From: a virus
DNA length: 20,120 bases
Strand: one strand, 5' to 3'
Virus record (IMG/VR): IMGVR_UViG_3300038441_000167
Location: 1-20,120 of that record
This document shows, in pieces, positions 6,074 to 14,623 of this stretch (its first letter is position 1; each line of letters starts with the position of its first letter). The notes under the pieces were generated by a model. It made no database searches. It had not been told where the DNA came from and worked only from the letters and a program-made list of their open reading frames with translations. The translations under genes and the position numbers were made by a program.

Positions 6074-8797
6074 TTAAGCTCCGGCAGGCGGGAAGTTGTT
6101 GTCGTCAGCGTACATCCTAACATCATAGTTAACCGCTTTCATTGAGCAGGTTCGGGTACCCTTCGGGTTGACCTCGGTGATCAAAGCGGGGTAGACCCAC
6201 CTCGATTCGTGTCCGAACTGGATGATCGGGGGCTGCGCAGCGGTGTTTAGGACGGGTTCGAAGTCCAGCGAAGGGATGGTAAACGTCCGGTCATCTATCC
6301 GCGTAGCGGTATAAGGGCCCGAGGCGCTGCCATCTCGGCGACGCACCAAGACCTTGTATACGCCTCCCTGCGACCAGTCGAGCGCGATGGAGGAAACCAA
6401 GGTTACGGGCGTCCCGGCAACATATCCGATGATCTCGGCGTTCTGCCCATAGCTTGGTGTCGAGTCGCCCAGGCCAGCATACGAGAAGTAGCTGCTATTC
6501 AGGCCGGCTAGTTCCGTCTCGAACTCATACGATCCTTGACGGTAGAGGAAGCTGCGGCGAACGCGCATACCGTATCGCCAAGCTCTGGTGCGATCTCCAA
6601 CCCCCTCCAACCGTTCTTTTTTCACCTTGACGCCAGGTTCGTAAACGCCCGGCGCGATCTGCAGCCGGCACTCAACGACTTCGTCCTGCTTGGTCAGATG
6701 GTCGTAGTACTCTACGTCCACGCCGTCGAACTGGTCGGGTAACTGCGGGCCTGTGAAGTTCCGGGACAAGGGCGCCAACATCACGCGAGGGTTATAGACG
6801 TGGTCGAACGTCTCCCCGCGTGGCTCATCGCGGACAGCGGTGATCACGCCGCGATCAATCGTAAGCTCGGACATACCCGGGATTAGCGCTTCGATCAGGT
6901 AGCCCTTCACCGTATCCTGATCCGTTACGATCTTGTCGTAGTATTCGCCCCTCGGCGTCCAGCGGGTTCGCTCCAAGCGTTCCAAAGTCGCGATGTCGAG
7001 GTCTTCGGTGTCCGAGTATCCCGAATCCCGGCAGATGTACCCAATGGTCGCGGAGATTTCGCGAGTGGGCTGCATAGGCAGCCACATCCCGTTGCGCAAG
7101 ACCGGTAGCTTACGGGTGCACTCCAGCGATATGAGGTTCTCAGCGCGGGTACTCAGGCGATCGCCGCCCCGGATATCGGCGGTGAGCATGGTCATACCCT
7201 CGTAAGACGTAGGGGACTGGGTGAACATTCGGCCGTATAGGCTGTACCACTGAGAGTCGTCCTGCGCTTCATCGTTTCGACCACTGGACCCTTGAGGGGG
7301 CAGGCGGCGGATCCGACATTCAGGGCGCATGGGGTACGGGAGTATTTCGCGGAAGGTAAACCCGACCACGTCCATAGAATTACCGGACACCGACTTGGTG
7401 AGCGTGGTCCAAGCTCCTCCGACAGCCATGTCGCGGTACTCGAACACATGACCGCTGGAGATCGCGTACTCCTGCCCTTCCCGACCGATACCGATCAGCG
7501 TCGTGTAGAGTAAGCTCCATTCGATCATGTCGACCACTTCGTTTTCCGGGCACGCCGGGAACGCGCCACGGTAGCCGCCGGTGTAGTTCGAGGTGTCCAA
7601 CCGGATCTGCCCTTGGCTGGTGGTTCGCAGAGACCAACCGGTCCACACACCGTCGACAGAGCCATCCTCAAGCAATCGATCAACGGACATTAGCTGCGCG
7701 GAAATGGCAGTGATCTTGAACCGCAGCCCTGGGTATCCGAAAGCCATGACGACATCGCCGAGCACCAGCCCCGTGGCCGGAACGCCGCCCAAATAGTCCA
7801 GCTCCAACGTCGTGGCGGTCTGCGCGTGGACGACGTAGGTTCCTGCGTTAACCCCGGCGATCTCGATAGTCGCCCCGTTCGGGAAACCCAAGGCCGCGAT
7901 ATCGCCGTTGATCACGTCGCGGCCGGCGGAACCCCCGTCGACCACGGTGTAGTTATACGGCGCGGCGATGCGGATCAGCAGTCCGGGCGTCCAGTCCGCA
8001 GGGAAGGACCCGGCGCCCACGGCGATAGCTACCGTTTTAGCGTCGAACGTCATCGCCGTGGCGGTTACGGATTCAGTCAGGGTCGTGGAAACCGTAAGTT
8101 CGAGGCCGGGCGAACCACTGGAGCTTGGTCCGACTTCGGGCGCTGGGTACCAGTTGTAATGGGCTGCATCAGCTGCGAGGGATTGACCTGGCTCGTAAAG
8201 TGCGAAGCGAGCATCGTCGCCCAGTGTGGTTAACGGGGTTTCGCCCACCTTCACACGGCTTACGGGTATCTCGTAGTATCCCACACCGACAAACAGGCAG
8301 AGCTCCACGCGCTGCTCCCGTGGCGCGGCGAAGTACCGGCGACCGGGGGTAGCGAAGTCTGGATACCGTTGCGGGTTGCGCCCGAATATCTCGGTTCGAA
8401 TCGAATTCAGCTTTACTTTGTTGCCTTTGGCGTTCGCCTCGTCCAGCCCTTCACCGGATCGACCTCCACCGGCAGAAGACTGGGTCGGGAGCTTTGGCAT
8501 AAGCGCCGCGAGCGCCGCTTTAGCACCGAAGATCAGCGCGAAGGTGATCGAGAAGGGGTCTGTACCTTTCGGCTCCCGGTAGATCTCTACGTAGTCGCAC
8601 GGCGAGATCTCAAGCTTTTCCCAAGCGCACGGCAATTGATGGATGCCGTTTACGTGAACACTGATCGGCAGCGACTGTAAATCGCGATCCGCTTCGATCC
8701 CATGGTCGTACAGCCACTGCAAAACAGTAGTCTTGCCGCTCAGCTGGTACTGCTCTTTGGCGGCATCCGGGAAGCGGCTGGCGAAGACTTCGATCAT
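6074..8797 (-). CDS. J-like tail tip protein (central fibre / host-specificity hub)
   Basis: The start is placed at 8797, where ATGA overlaps the NlpC/P60 stop, giving 907 residues; a longer frame from 8851 has no supporting ribosome binding site. The first about 90 residues look like the small ubiquitin-like tip-assembly module that precedes J in lambda (protein I). A hydrophobic alanine-rich stretch (FALIFGAKAALAALMPKLP) comes next. The following part, with NSIRTEIFGRNPQRYPDFATPGRRYFAA, is typical of J-family tip proteins. The C-terminal third has repeated beta domains. It should form the tail tip hub through which DNA leaves, carrying the spike encoded next. Position after NlpC/P60 and before the tailspike matches lambda order. 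Confidence 0.85.
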   Translation of the reverse strand: MIEVFASRFPDAAKEQYQLSGKTTVLQWLYDHGIEADRDLQSLPISVHVNGIHQLPCAWEKLEISPCDYVEIYREPKGTDPFSITFALIFGAKAALAALMPKLPTQSSAGGGRSGEGLDEANAKGNKVKLNSIRTEIFGRNPQRYPDFATPGRRYFAAPREQRVELCLFVGVGYYEIPVSRVKVGETPLTTLGDDARFALYEPGQSLAADAAHYNWYPAPEVGPSSSGSPGLELTVSTTLTESVTATAMTFDAKTVAIAVGAGSFPADWTPGLLIRIAAPYNYTVVDGGSAGRDVINGDIAALGFPNGATIEIAGVNAGTYVVHAQTATTLELDYLGGVPATGLVLGDVVMAFGYPGLRFKITAISAQLMSVDRLLEDGSVDGVWTGWSLRTTSQGQIRLDTSNYTGGYRGAFPACPENEVVDMIEWSLLYTTLIGIGREGQEYAISSGHVFEYRDMAVGGAWTTLTKSVSGNSMDVVGFTFREILPYPMRPECRIRRLPPQGSSGRNDEAQDDSQWYSLYGRMFTQSPTSYEGMTMLTADIRGGDRLSTRAENLISLECTRKLPVLRNGMWLPMQPTREISATIGYICRDSGYSDTEDLDIATLERLERTRWTPRGEYYDKIVTDQDTVKGYLIEALIPGMSELTIDRGVITAVRDEPRGETFDHVYNPRVMLAPLSRNFTGPQLPDQFDGVDVEYYDHLTKQDEVVECRLQIAPGVYEPGVKVKKERLEGVGDRTRAWRYGMRVRRSFLYRQGSYEFETELAGLNSSYFSYAGLGDSTPSYGQNAEIIGYVAGTPVTLVSSIALDWSQGGVYKVLVRRRDGSASGPYTATRIDDRTFTIPSLDFEPVLNTAAQPPIIQFGHESRWVYPALITEVNPKGTRTCSMKAVNYDVRMYADDNNFPPAGA

Positions 8798-9195
8798 TCT
8801 GTGCGATCCGTGTGAAAGGTTACTCGGCCATGGCTCTTCAGCCACTCGCAAAGCCTAACACGACGGGCGCTTTTGTCGGGATTGATTTCCAGGATGAACA
8901 GTTCGCCGTCAAAGTCGAGAACAACGGCGACGTGCGTACAAATCTCGCCAATCATCACCGCAGCGATGGCGCCGTGCTCTGGCTCGCAGGGGCGCAGCTT
9001 GGCGGACTCATCCCGGTATGCCCGGGTGAACATCTTCGGCTTATCGTTTCGCAGGTCGCCATACGAAGGCAATTCAGAAAGCCCCAAGTGCTTAGCGCGA
9101 ACCTCCCGTACAAGACCCCAGCAATCATATTCGAAGGGCCCCCGCCCGCCGTCCACGTATACAGCTTCCGTCAGATAGTGATTCACCCAGTTCAT
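8794..9195 (-). CDS. NlpC/P60-family tail tip peptidase
   Basis: A 133-residue NlpC/P60 cysteine peptidase domain. The catalytic cysteine is in YDCWGLV (Cys25), the histidine in CTHVAVV (His88), and a polar third residue lies near LEINP (about 103-105). In lambda-like phages the equivalent protein (K) sits at the tail tip and may cut peptidoglycan peptides during DNA entry. The start is taken at 9195, which overlaps the DUF1833 stop (ATGA) and has GAGGT eight bases upstream. A longer frame from 9279 would add 28 residues inside the previous gene. Unlike lambda K, there is no N-terminal JAMM domain. Confidence 0.88.
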   Translation of the reverse strand: MNWVNHYLTEAVYVDGGRGPFEYDCWGLVREVRAKHLGLSELPSYGDLRNDKPKMFTRAYRDESAKLRPCEPEHGAIAAVMIGEICTHVAVVLDFDGELFILEINPDKSARRVRLCEWLKSHGRVTFHTDRTE

Positions 9196-9680
9196 GTCAA
9201 GTACCTCAATCCCGGGGCGTAGTCTGCAGTCAGGTAGCGACGCGGCCAGGAAGTTCCGATCACGTTGAAATACCCGCATTGGAGCTGAGCGATAATGCCT
9301 CGCAGCTCGCCGCCGAGGATCGTCAAGCGGTAGGGCCTCTCTTGAGGCGCGCTCTTGTTACTGGACAAGTAGGTACGGTAAATGACCGTGGCACGGGCAT
9401 TAGCTTCGATGGCCGTATCGACGTACCTAGAGACTTCACCCGTCGTATTATCCACAGCGAAGGCCAGGGACTGGTTACCCTTGTTGTCCTTCTTCGGCAG
9501 TGTGATCGACATGTTAACGCCACGGAAGGTAAGCGTTCGGCTATCCTCCGTTACGCAGACCTGATCCCGGAACCCGGTGGACAACAGAATAGGCGTCGGC
9601 CATGCGTCGCTGGTTATCTCCAGCGTGCGGATGATCACGTCGTCTCCGCCGCTGGCGTTTACTTCCTCGAGGATAGTCAC
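9192..9680 (-). CDS. DUF1833-type tail protein
   Basis: The GTG at 9680 overlaps the previous stop (GTGA) and follows a GGAG at nine bases, giving 162 residues; a frame from an earlier ATG (9734) is longer but runs through the neighbouring gene. The sequence has the build of DUF1833 proteins, which occur beside NlpC/P60 and J-like genes in siphovirus tail-tip clusters. It has an N-terminal EVNASGGDDVIIRTLEITSDAWPTP-like segment, then a beta-rich core with RTLTFRGVNMSITLP, and a C-terminal YFNVIGTSWPRRYLTADYAPGLRYL. It occupies the place of lambda L, so a role in tip assembly is likely. Family assignment is by pattern, not by search. Confidence 0.75.
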   Translation of the reverse strand: MTILEEVNASGGDDVIIRTLEITSDAWPTPILLSTGFRDQVCVTEDSRTLTFRGVNMSITLPKKDNKGNQSLAFAVDNTTGEVSRYVDTAIEANARATVIYRTYLSSNKSAPQERPYRLTILGGELRGIIAQLQCGYFNVIGTSWPRRYLTADYAPGLRYLT

Positions 9681-9913
9681 GCGAACACTCTCCAAGGCGA
9701 ATGGAGGTTCAATGACACTACGCCAGGGGGCCAAGCAATCGGCGTATTGCTTCGAACGTTCGCGTGGTATCCCGGAACAGCCTCGACGCTTTCACCGTCG
9801 TCAAGCACTCTGTACATCACCCCTATGGCGTCAATGGTCACGTCGCTCGGCAAGGTGTCCAGGGCGCTCTGTAGGACTTCGGCGGTATCTGCTCGCAGGT
9901 AGTAGTCAATCAT
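9677..9913 (-). CDS. Small tail-cluster protein of unknown function
   Basis: A 78-residue frame coupled on both sides (ATGA with the fibre gene, GTGA with DUF1833). It opens MIDYYLRADTAEVLQSALDTL and contains a GVMYRVLDDGESVEAVPGYHANVRSN segment and a tryptophan-containing end. It is neither hydrophobic nor cysteine-rich, and no motif points to a function. The tight coupling and continuous use of the DNA argue that it is real and made together with the tail-tip proteins. A structural or assembly role is an inference from context. Confidence 0.7.
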   Translation of the reverse strand: MIDYYLRADTAEVLQSALDTLPSDVTIDAIGVMYRVLDDGESVEAVPGYHANVRSNTPIAWPPGVVSLNLHSPWRVFA

Positions 9914-11079
9914 GTCGTCAGGGCCTGCAGCTGAATGGCGGTGAGCCGGTATGGGAAGTATTTGATTCGGCGAATGTAGCCGTGCATGTGCTGCGCGCTC
10001 ACGCCCCGGGCACCCAGCACGATGCGGTCAATGGTCGGCAATTCTACCGCACCGCTCACCGCGCCTAGCGAGCCTTGCGAAGAGAATTGCGCGCCGGCTG
10101 GCAGGTACGCCACGGCCTGTTTCAAGATAGTGTCCGTGGGGATCGCGGCGCCCAAATTCTGCGCGAATTGCGATACACCCGCATCGTTCACGATCTCAGC
10201 GCGGGACAGCTTGACGTTGCTGAGGGCTGCGCTTATGCGGCCAGTTCCGACAGAGGTGCCCAGGTGCGCCAGGACAAGCGAAGTCGAGTTGTTCCCGTTC
10301 TGCGTCTCGACGAATAGCGTTCCCTCATCGGCATTCAGCCAGGTCGACGCGGCTACATAGGCAAGATCTGCAGCACGGGTGACCTGCGCGGCTACTGTCG
10401 GGATGATGGAACTTGGACCGTCACCGGCTTCGAACTGTGCGCCCCATGCGTACATTCCCGCCGTACCGTTGCCGGTGTAGGAGGCGCCAGTTGCGTCCGC
10501 CATCTGCACATCGAAGGACAATGCGGGTGGCGCGGCTACGGTGGTTGCCACGATCCAGCAGCGATACCATCCGTTCGGCCAGGGTTCCATACCCACAGCG
10601 TCAAGCGTTACTGTGGATGCCTCAATCACCCCGCTGTCAAGGTTGAAGCGCGCAGATCCTGGGTTTGCCCAGTTGCCGAAAATGTCCGTTTCAAGGTAAA
10701 GCCGGCGCCCGCTGCCGTCTGCTTTGGCGAAAACAGACCGGCAATACTTCGTTGCACCTGTCGCGGTGATACCGCCCTGGCTGACGCGGTGAACCCCGGT
10801 ACTGGTGTCTTCGGTAAACTTTGTGGCCGTCGTCCCGTCAGGTGCGAGAATGCCAGGTGCTGCGGCGACAGCAAGCCCACCTTTGGCCCAAACTGCGTTA
10901 GTGAAGTCGTTAGAGCGCAACGCCATGTTGACCCGCTGCTGCTCAAATAACAGCCCTTTGCTTTCCAGGCGCGGGGCGTTGATCGCGGCGGTTGCGATCA
11001 GGCTAGTCGCAGGATTCAGGAACGTTCCCGTGGTCGAGCGCGTGAACGTGATCAGCTCGGAAAAGCTCTTATCCTGCAT
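9910..11079 (-). CDS. Lectin-like (concanavalin/LamG-type) fibre or decoration protein
   Basis: This 389-residue protein begins with a segment found in many phage fibre and spike proteins: FTRSTTGTFLN, followed by NAPRLESKGLLFEQQRVNMALRSNDF. The remainder is beta-rich with spaced Trp, Gly and Thr, and ends LGARGVSAQHMHGYIRRIKYFPYRLTAIQLQAL, the typical last strand of a concanavalin-like lectin fold. Two such domains are probable (about residues 45-240 and 240-389). Proteins of this type bind carbohydrate on the cell surface or on the virion. The gene sits between the tape-measure-proximal genes and the tail tip, an uncommon place for a fibre. Start overlaps the previous gene by 11 bases. Confidence 0.75.
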   Translation of the reverse strand: MQDKSFSELITFTRSTTGTFLNPATSLIATAAINAPRLESKGLLFEQQRVNMALRSNDFTNAVWAKGGLAVAAAPGILAPDGTTATKFTEDTSTGVHRVSQGGITATGATKYCRSVFAKADGSGRRLYLETDIFGNWANPGSARFNLDSGVIEASTVTLDAVGMEPWPNGWYRCWIVATTVAAPPALSFDVQMADATGASYTGNGTAGMYAWGAQFEAGDGPSSIIPTVAAQVTRAADLAYVAASTWLNADEGTLFVETQNGNNSTSLVLAHLGTSVGTGRISAALSNVKLSRAEIVNDAGVSQFAQNLGAAIPTDTILKQAVAYLPAGAQFSSQGSLGAVSGAVELPTIDRIVLGARGVSAQHMHGYIRRIKYFPYRLTAIQLQALTT

Positions 11080-11743
11080 AGGTCACCACCAGTACCAAAT
11101 TGTCTTCGCCACTGCCGACACCGTAGGTTTGCGAGATGAAGTCCAGCGACAACGACGGACTGTCGGCGCGTGCTACCTCGTAGTACGAGTGCCTTCCGTC
11201 TTGTGTTTCGTCAACCTCAACGCTCCACCGGGAACCATCCCGCAAGTTGCGGATATCCGCCAAGAGCGCGGCGAAGGTTGGATAGTCGAAGAAATACAGC
11301 GGCCACTCGCGATTCATCGCGATATCAAAAATGTCCGCTTCGAGAATGTAATCCGGCAGCAGCTCTGCCCAACCTGGCGGTAGCATGGGCTCGAATTCGA
11401 TTTCGCAAAGCGCGTTGTATTCCCAAATGAATTTCCCCAAGAGCTGCTGGCCCTTGGGCGATTCGGTGAATCGCACTTTGACTTCTTCAAAGCCCATCGG
11501 GGTCAGCAACGTGGCTGTCCACCAACCGGACTTCGCGACCTGCGTCGCCCACGCCACGAACAAACGCGCCTGAGCTTCGCTGAAGCGCCAAGTGAGCTGA
11601 GGCATTACCGGAATATCTTCGAACTCCAGGCGCTGCATGGCGCGCCCTACATCCATGTCTGTACGGCGGATCTGATTCACCCGCTCAAGCGCGTAGTTGG
11701 ATCGCTGCGGAAGCGGTAGGCCCGCCGGGTATGCCGGAATCAT
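11069..11743 (-). CDS. Distal tail-type protein following the tape measure
   Basis: A 224-residue protein whose start overlaps the tape measure stop (ATGA). Its opening, MIPAYPAGLPLPQRSNYALERV, and the following FEDIPVMPQLTWRFSEAQARLFVAWATQ and ALCEIEFEPMLPPGW segments recur in phage minor tail proteins found directly after the tape measure gene. In lambda the equivalent position is taken by M, a tip/distal protein. The protein has no signal sequence, transmembrane segment or catalytic motif. A role connecting the tail tube end to the tip is likely by position. The name is not certain. Confidence 0.72.
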   Translation of the reverse strand: MIPAYPAGLPLPQRSNYALERVNQIRRTDMDVGRAMQRLEFEDIPVMPQLTWRFSEAQARLFVAWATQVAKSGWWTATLLTPMGFEEVKVRFTESPKGQQLLGKFIWEYNALCEIEFEPMLPPGWAELLPDYILEADIFDIAMNREWPLYFFDYPTFAALLADIRNLRDGSRWSVEVDETQDGRHSYYEVARADSPSLSLDFISQTYGVGSGEDNLVLVVTYAG

Positions 11744-14613
11744 TGGCCCTGACCTCTCAACCCTGTTTTACGGTTTAGCGCTTCCATCACGTCGTCATCG
11801 GAATAGAGTTTGGCAATCCACACATCGATGACCTCTTGAATGCCGTCTTCGTCCAGGCGAGTCCTCGTTTGGCCAGCCTTCGAAGCGTCTTCGATCAAGT
11901 TTACCGTAGTGCTGCCTTTATTGCTCGGTACGCCGTTCGCCACGCTGTCGAGTGTCTTGTCCAGTTTGGCACTGGTCTCGGCGGTGGTAACGCGCTCGCC
12001 TTTCTGCAGGAGCCATGTGCCGGTCTCCGGCACCGAATCGATACCGTCGTGCGCCATACCTGCCAAGGCGCTGGACGCCACGCCGGCGACGAGCGGGGCA
12101 GCGAAGGATGCAGCCGCAGCCGCAGCGCCAGGGGCGAGAACCGGGCCGACGATCGGAATGGCTGCTGTGGAAGCGAACGCGGCAAGCGATGCCTGGAACG
12201 CAGTAGCCTGCGCGTTGGCGATCAGCGTTGTGGCAGCACTGGCTTGCGTAGTCTTACCCGCCAGTAGGGTTACGGCTTGATATACAAGCCACTGCGCAGC
12301 CATCTCGACCAAGGCGCCGACGATCGATTTCACCATCTGCTCGCCAAGTGCTTGGAAGGCTTCGCCGACACTGGCCGTACCGTCGAGGATCGACATGAAG
12401 CTGTCGGCCAACCCGCTGGACAGGGTATCGAGCGTGCCGGTTACGAATTCGCTGGCCTGCGCGCTGTAGTTCTCAGCGTCCGCCGCCCAGTTCGCCCAGC
12501 CTTCCGAGGCGCCAAGGAAGAAACTTTGCTGCGCTTCGTCAACTTGGTTGTAGTAATCCTGTTGCATTACCAGGCGAGACGCCAAGTTCTCTTCAAGAAT
12601 CGCTGTCTCTTGCTCGTACAGATCCTTAGAGATGTCGCCACTGTTGAACTGCTTGCTCAGGCGGTCGACTTCCGCTTGGTACTCTTTGCGGATCTGCAAG
12701 TCTTCCTTCAGACGTTCGCGAAGTTTCTCGCCCTGTCCAAGTCCGGTTAGGGATGAATTCAGGCCTTCCTGCGCGGTGTTCAGCTTGGATTGCTGCGCTT
12801 CGGTGAACGCGGCCAGCTTCTCGGCTTCGGCGGTAGCTTGCTTGCGTGCTGCGATCTCCTGTTCGAGAGCGACGTTGCGTTTGAGCTGAGCACGCAACAG
12901 GTCTTCGCTGGCCAGGAGAGATTGCTGATCGGCGGTGCGCTGATCCTTCGACTTGATATCGGCGATTTGCTGCTCGAAGCGCGCCAGAGCTTGGGCCTGC
13001 GCACCTAACTTCTCGTTCGTCGTAGCTTGCAGCTGCAATGCAGCCGCCTGCTGCCGCAAGCTGTCGAGCATCTGCTGCCCGGCGTCTTCCCGAACCGGCT
13101 TCGCTGGTGACTCTTTGAACTGGGCTTCAGCGGCTTTGCGCAATTGCTGAATCTGGGCTTCGCTGTACTGCACGCCGCGTTTAGCGGCTGCGGCAACTTG
13201 CTTGTCGATCTCGGCAAAACGCTTGGCGAGCTGCGCTGACTTCGATTCGCTTTGCTCAAGCCCTTTGTTCAACGCTTCGACTGCCGCAATACCAGCGCGG
13301 TCTTCGGCCACGGTTTTGGCAGTAGCCGCGGCTCGCTTACGGCTTTCTTCCTGCTGGACTAGCAGGTCGGTAATCTCTTTCTCTGTTTGCTCCCGGCGGA
13401 AATCATCCGCGGGGGCGAGGTTCCCGATTCCATCAGCGGAATTCAGCCGATCAGCGTTTTGGATATCCTGTAAACGTTGGTTCAGCGTCTTAAGCTTGCT
13501 TTCGAGCGTCCCCTCCCGCCCAATATCAAGGAAGGCATCCCACGCGCTCTTAGCCGCTTCCTTAACGATCTTCCAGGCGCCTTCCACGTAGCCCAAGTTC
13601 TCTACGATCTTGTTCGCACGCGTCGTCAGAGCCTCGCTGTAAGTCTGCTCAGCCAGGTTTGCCGCGCCCTGTGCATCGCCTTGGCGTTGTAGCGCTTCGA
13701 TTTGCGCGTATGTCGACGTGGTCAGGAAGTTCATCGAGTCGTTCAACTCGCGGATACCCTTGACCGGATCCTTCGCGATCTTCTCGAAGTCCTTGACGGT
13801 CTCCTCCGCGGCTTTACCTGTTGCCTCCTCCATCTTGATAGCCGCGATGGCGATCGAATCAAACGACGCTACAGGTATTCGGCTTGACGAAGCGAGCTGC
13901 GCTAATACCGAAGCGGCTTTGCCGACTGTACCAACGGATTGGCTTACGTTCTCCGCCACGGCGGCCAGTTGGTCAGCAGAAGTACCGGCAGCGTTGCCAC
14001 TCAGGATAAGCGCATTTTGAAACGCGGTCGCCTCATCGCTGCCTTGCTTGTAGGCCAGGGCGAGAACAGCAACGCTAGCCGCAGCAACGGTCAACGGGTT
14101 AACCAACCCGAGGACGTAACCGCCGAGCGCTCTCGCAGCTTCCCCCGCACCCCCGAACATGTCCTTGAGCTGACCGCCTTGCTGCAGGAATACGGTTAGA
14201 GGGTTCTGCCCGCCTTGGAGTGATACCGCGATGTCGGAGAATTGCGCCGGCACGCCGCGCAATGCGGCCGCCGTTTGCTTGGCCGTCATGCCCGTTTTGG
14301 AAAGCGCGATATCCGCTTGCCCTAACGCAGCCCGGGCGGCGTCGATCTGTCCCTTGTAGACTTTGTAGTCCGATTCGTCCAGGCGATTGGCTTTGCGGTG
14401 GGCAGCGAGTTGCTGCTCCATTTTGTCCAGTCGGGAATACGCGGCGACGGTAGGGTCGATTTGCCCAATCAAGCGATCGAGGGCGTCGCCTTGGCGCTTG
14501 GCCTCTTTGGTGGCGGAGGCCAAAGCGCGTTCGGCTTGATCCATACCGCGCTCGAAGCCTGCGGTATTCGCTACGAGGTCAACCGTTAACTGGCCAAGTG
14601 ACTGAACTGCCAA
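11740..14613 (-). CDS. Tail length tape measure protein
   Basis: At 957 residues this is the longest gene. It is mostly helical with long coiled-coil stretches, for example about residues 370-700, rich in Ala, Gln, Glu, Lys and Arg. The N-terminus has the tape-measure opening LGQLTVDLVANTAGFERGMDQAERALASAT. The next part carries AALRGVPAQFSDIAVSLQGGQNPLTVFLQQGGQLKDMFGG, typical of prophage tape measures, and a hydrophobic segment (about 150-185). The C-terminal part (ALGEQMVKSIVGALVEMAAQWLVYQAV) matches the lambda H-type end. It sets tail length and reaches the host membrane on infection. It starts with TTG, with AGGGGAAAAGCC just upstream. With about 0.15 nm per residue, the tail would be around 140 nm. 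Confidence 0.95.
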   Translation of the reverse strand: MAVQSLGQLTVDLVANTAGFERGMDQAERALASATKEAKRQGDALDRLIGQIDPTVAAYSRLDKMEQQLAAHRKANRLDESDYKVYKGQIDAARAALGQADIALSKTGMTAKQTAAALRGVPAQFSDIAVSLQGGQNPLTVFLQQGGQLKDMFGGAGEAARALGGYVLGLVNPLTVAAASVAVLALAYKQGSDEATAFQNALILSGNAAGTSADQLAAVAENVSQSVGTVGKAASVLAQLASSSRIPVASFDSIAIAAIKMEEATGKAAEETVKDFEKIAKDPVKGIRELNDSMNFLTTSTYAQIEALQRQGDAQGAANLAEQTYSEALTTRANKIVENLGYVEGAWKIVKEAAKSAWDAFLDIGREGTLESKLKTLNQRLQDIQNADRLNSADGIGNLAPADDFRREQTEKEITDLLVQQEESRKRAAATAKTVAEDRAGIAAVEALNKGLEQSESKSAQLAKRFAEIDKQVAAAAKRGVQYSEAQIQQLRKAAEAQFKESPAKPVREDAGQQMLDSLRQQAAALQLQATTNEKLGAQAQALARFEQQIADIKSKDQRTADQQSLLASEDLLRAQLKRNVALEQEIAARKQATAEAEKLAAFTEAQQSKLNTAQEGLNSSLTGLGQGEKLRERLKEDLQIRKEYQAEVDRLSKQFNSGDISKDLYEQETAILEENLASRLVMQQDYYNQVDEAQQSFFLGASEGWANWAADAENYSAQASEFVTGTLDTLSSGLADSFMSILDGTASVGEAFQALGEQMVKSIVGALVEMAAQWLVYQAVTLLAGKTTQASAATTLIANAQATAFQASLAAFASTAAIPIVGPVLAPGAAAAAASFAAPLVAGVASSALAGMAHDGIDSVPETGTWLLQKGERVTTAETSAKLDKTLDSVANGVPSNKGSTTVNLIEDASKAGQTRTRLDEDGIQEVIDVWIAKLYSDDDVMEALNRKTGLRGQGQ

Positions 14614-14623
14614 GGCTTTTCCC

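Noticed and set aside
8797-8851. Longer start for the J-like gene at 8851
   Set aside because: There is no ribosome binding site; the ATG at 8797 overlaps the upstream stop as ATGA, as most neighbouring genes do.
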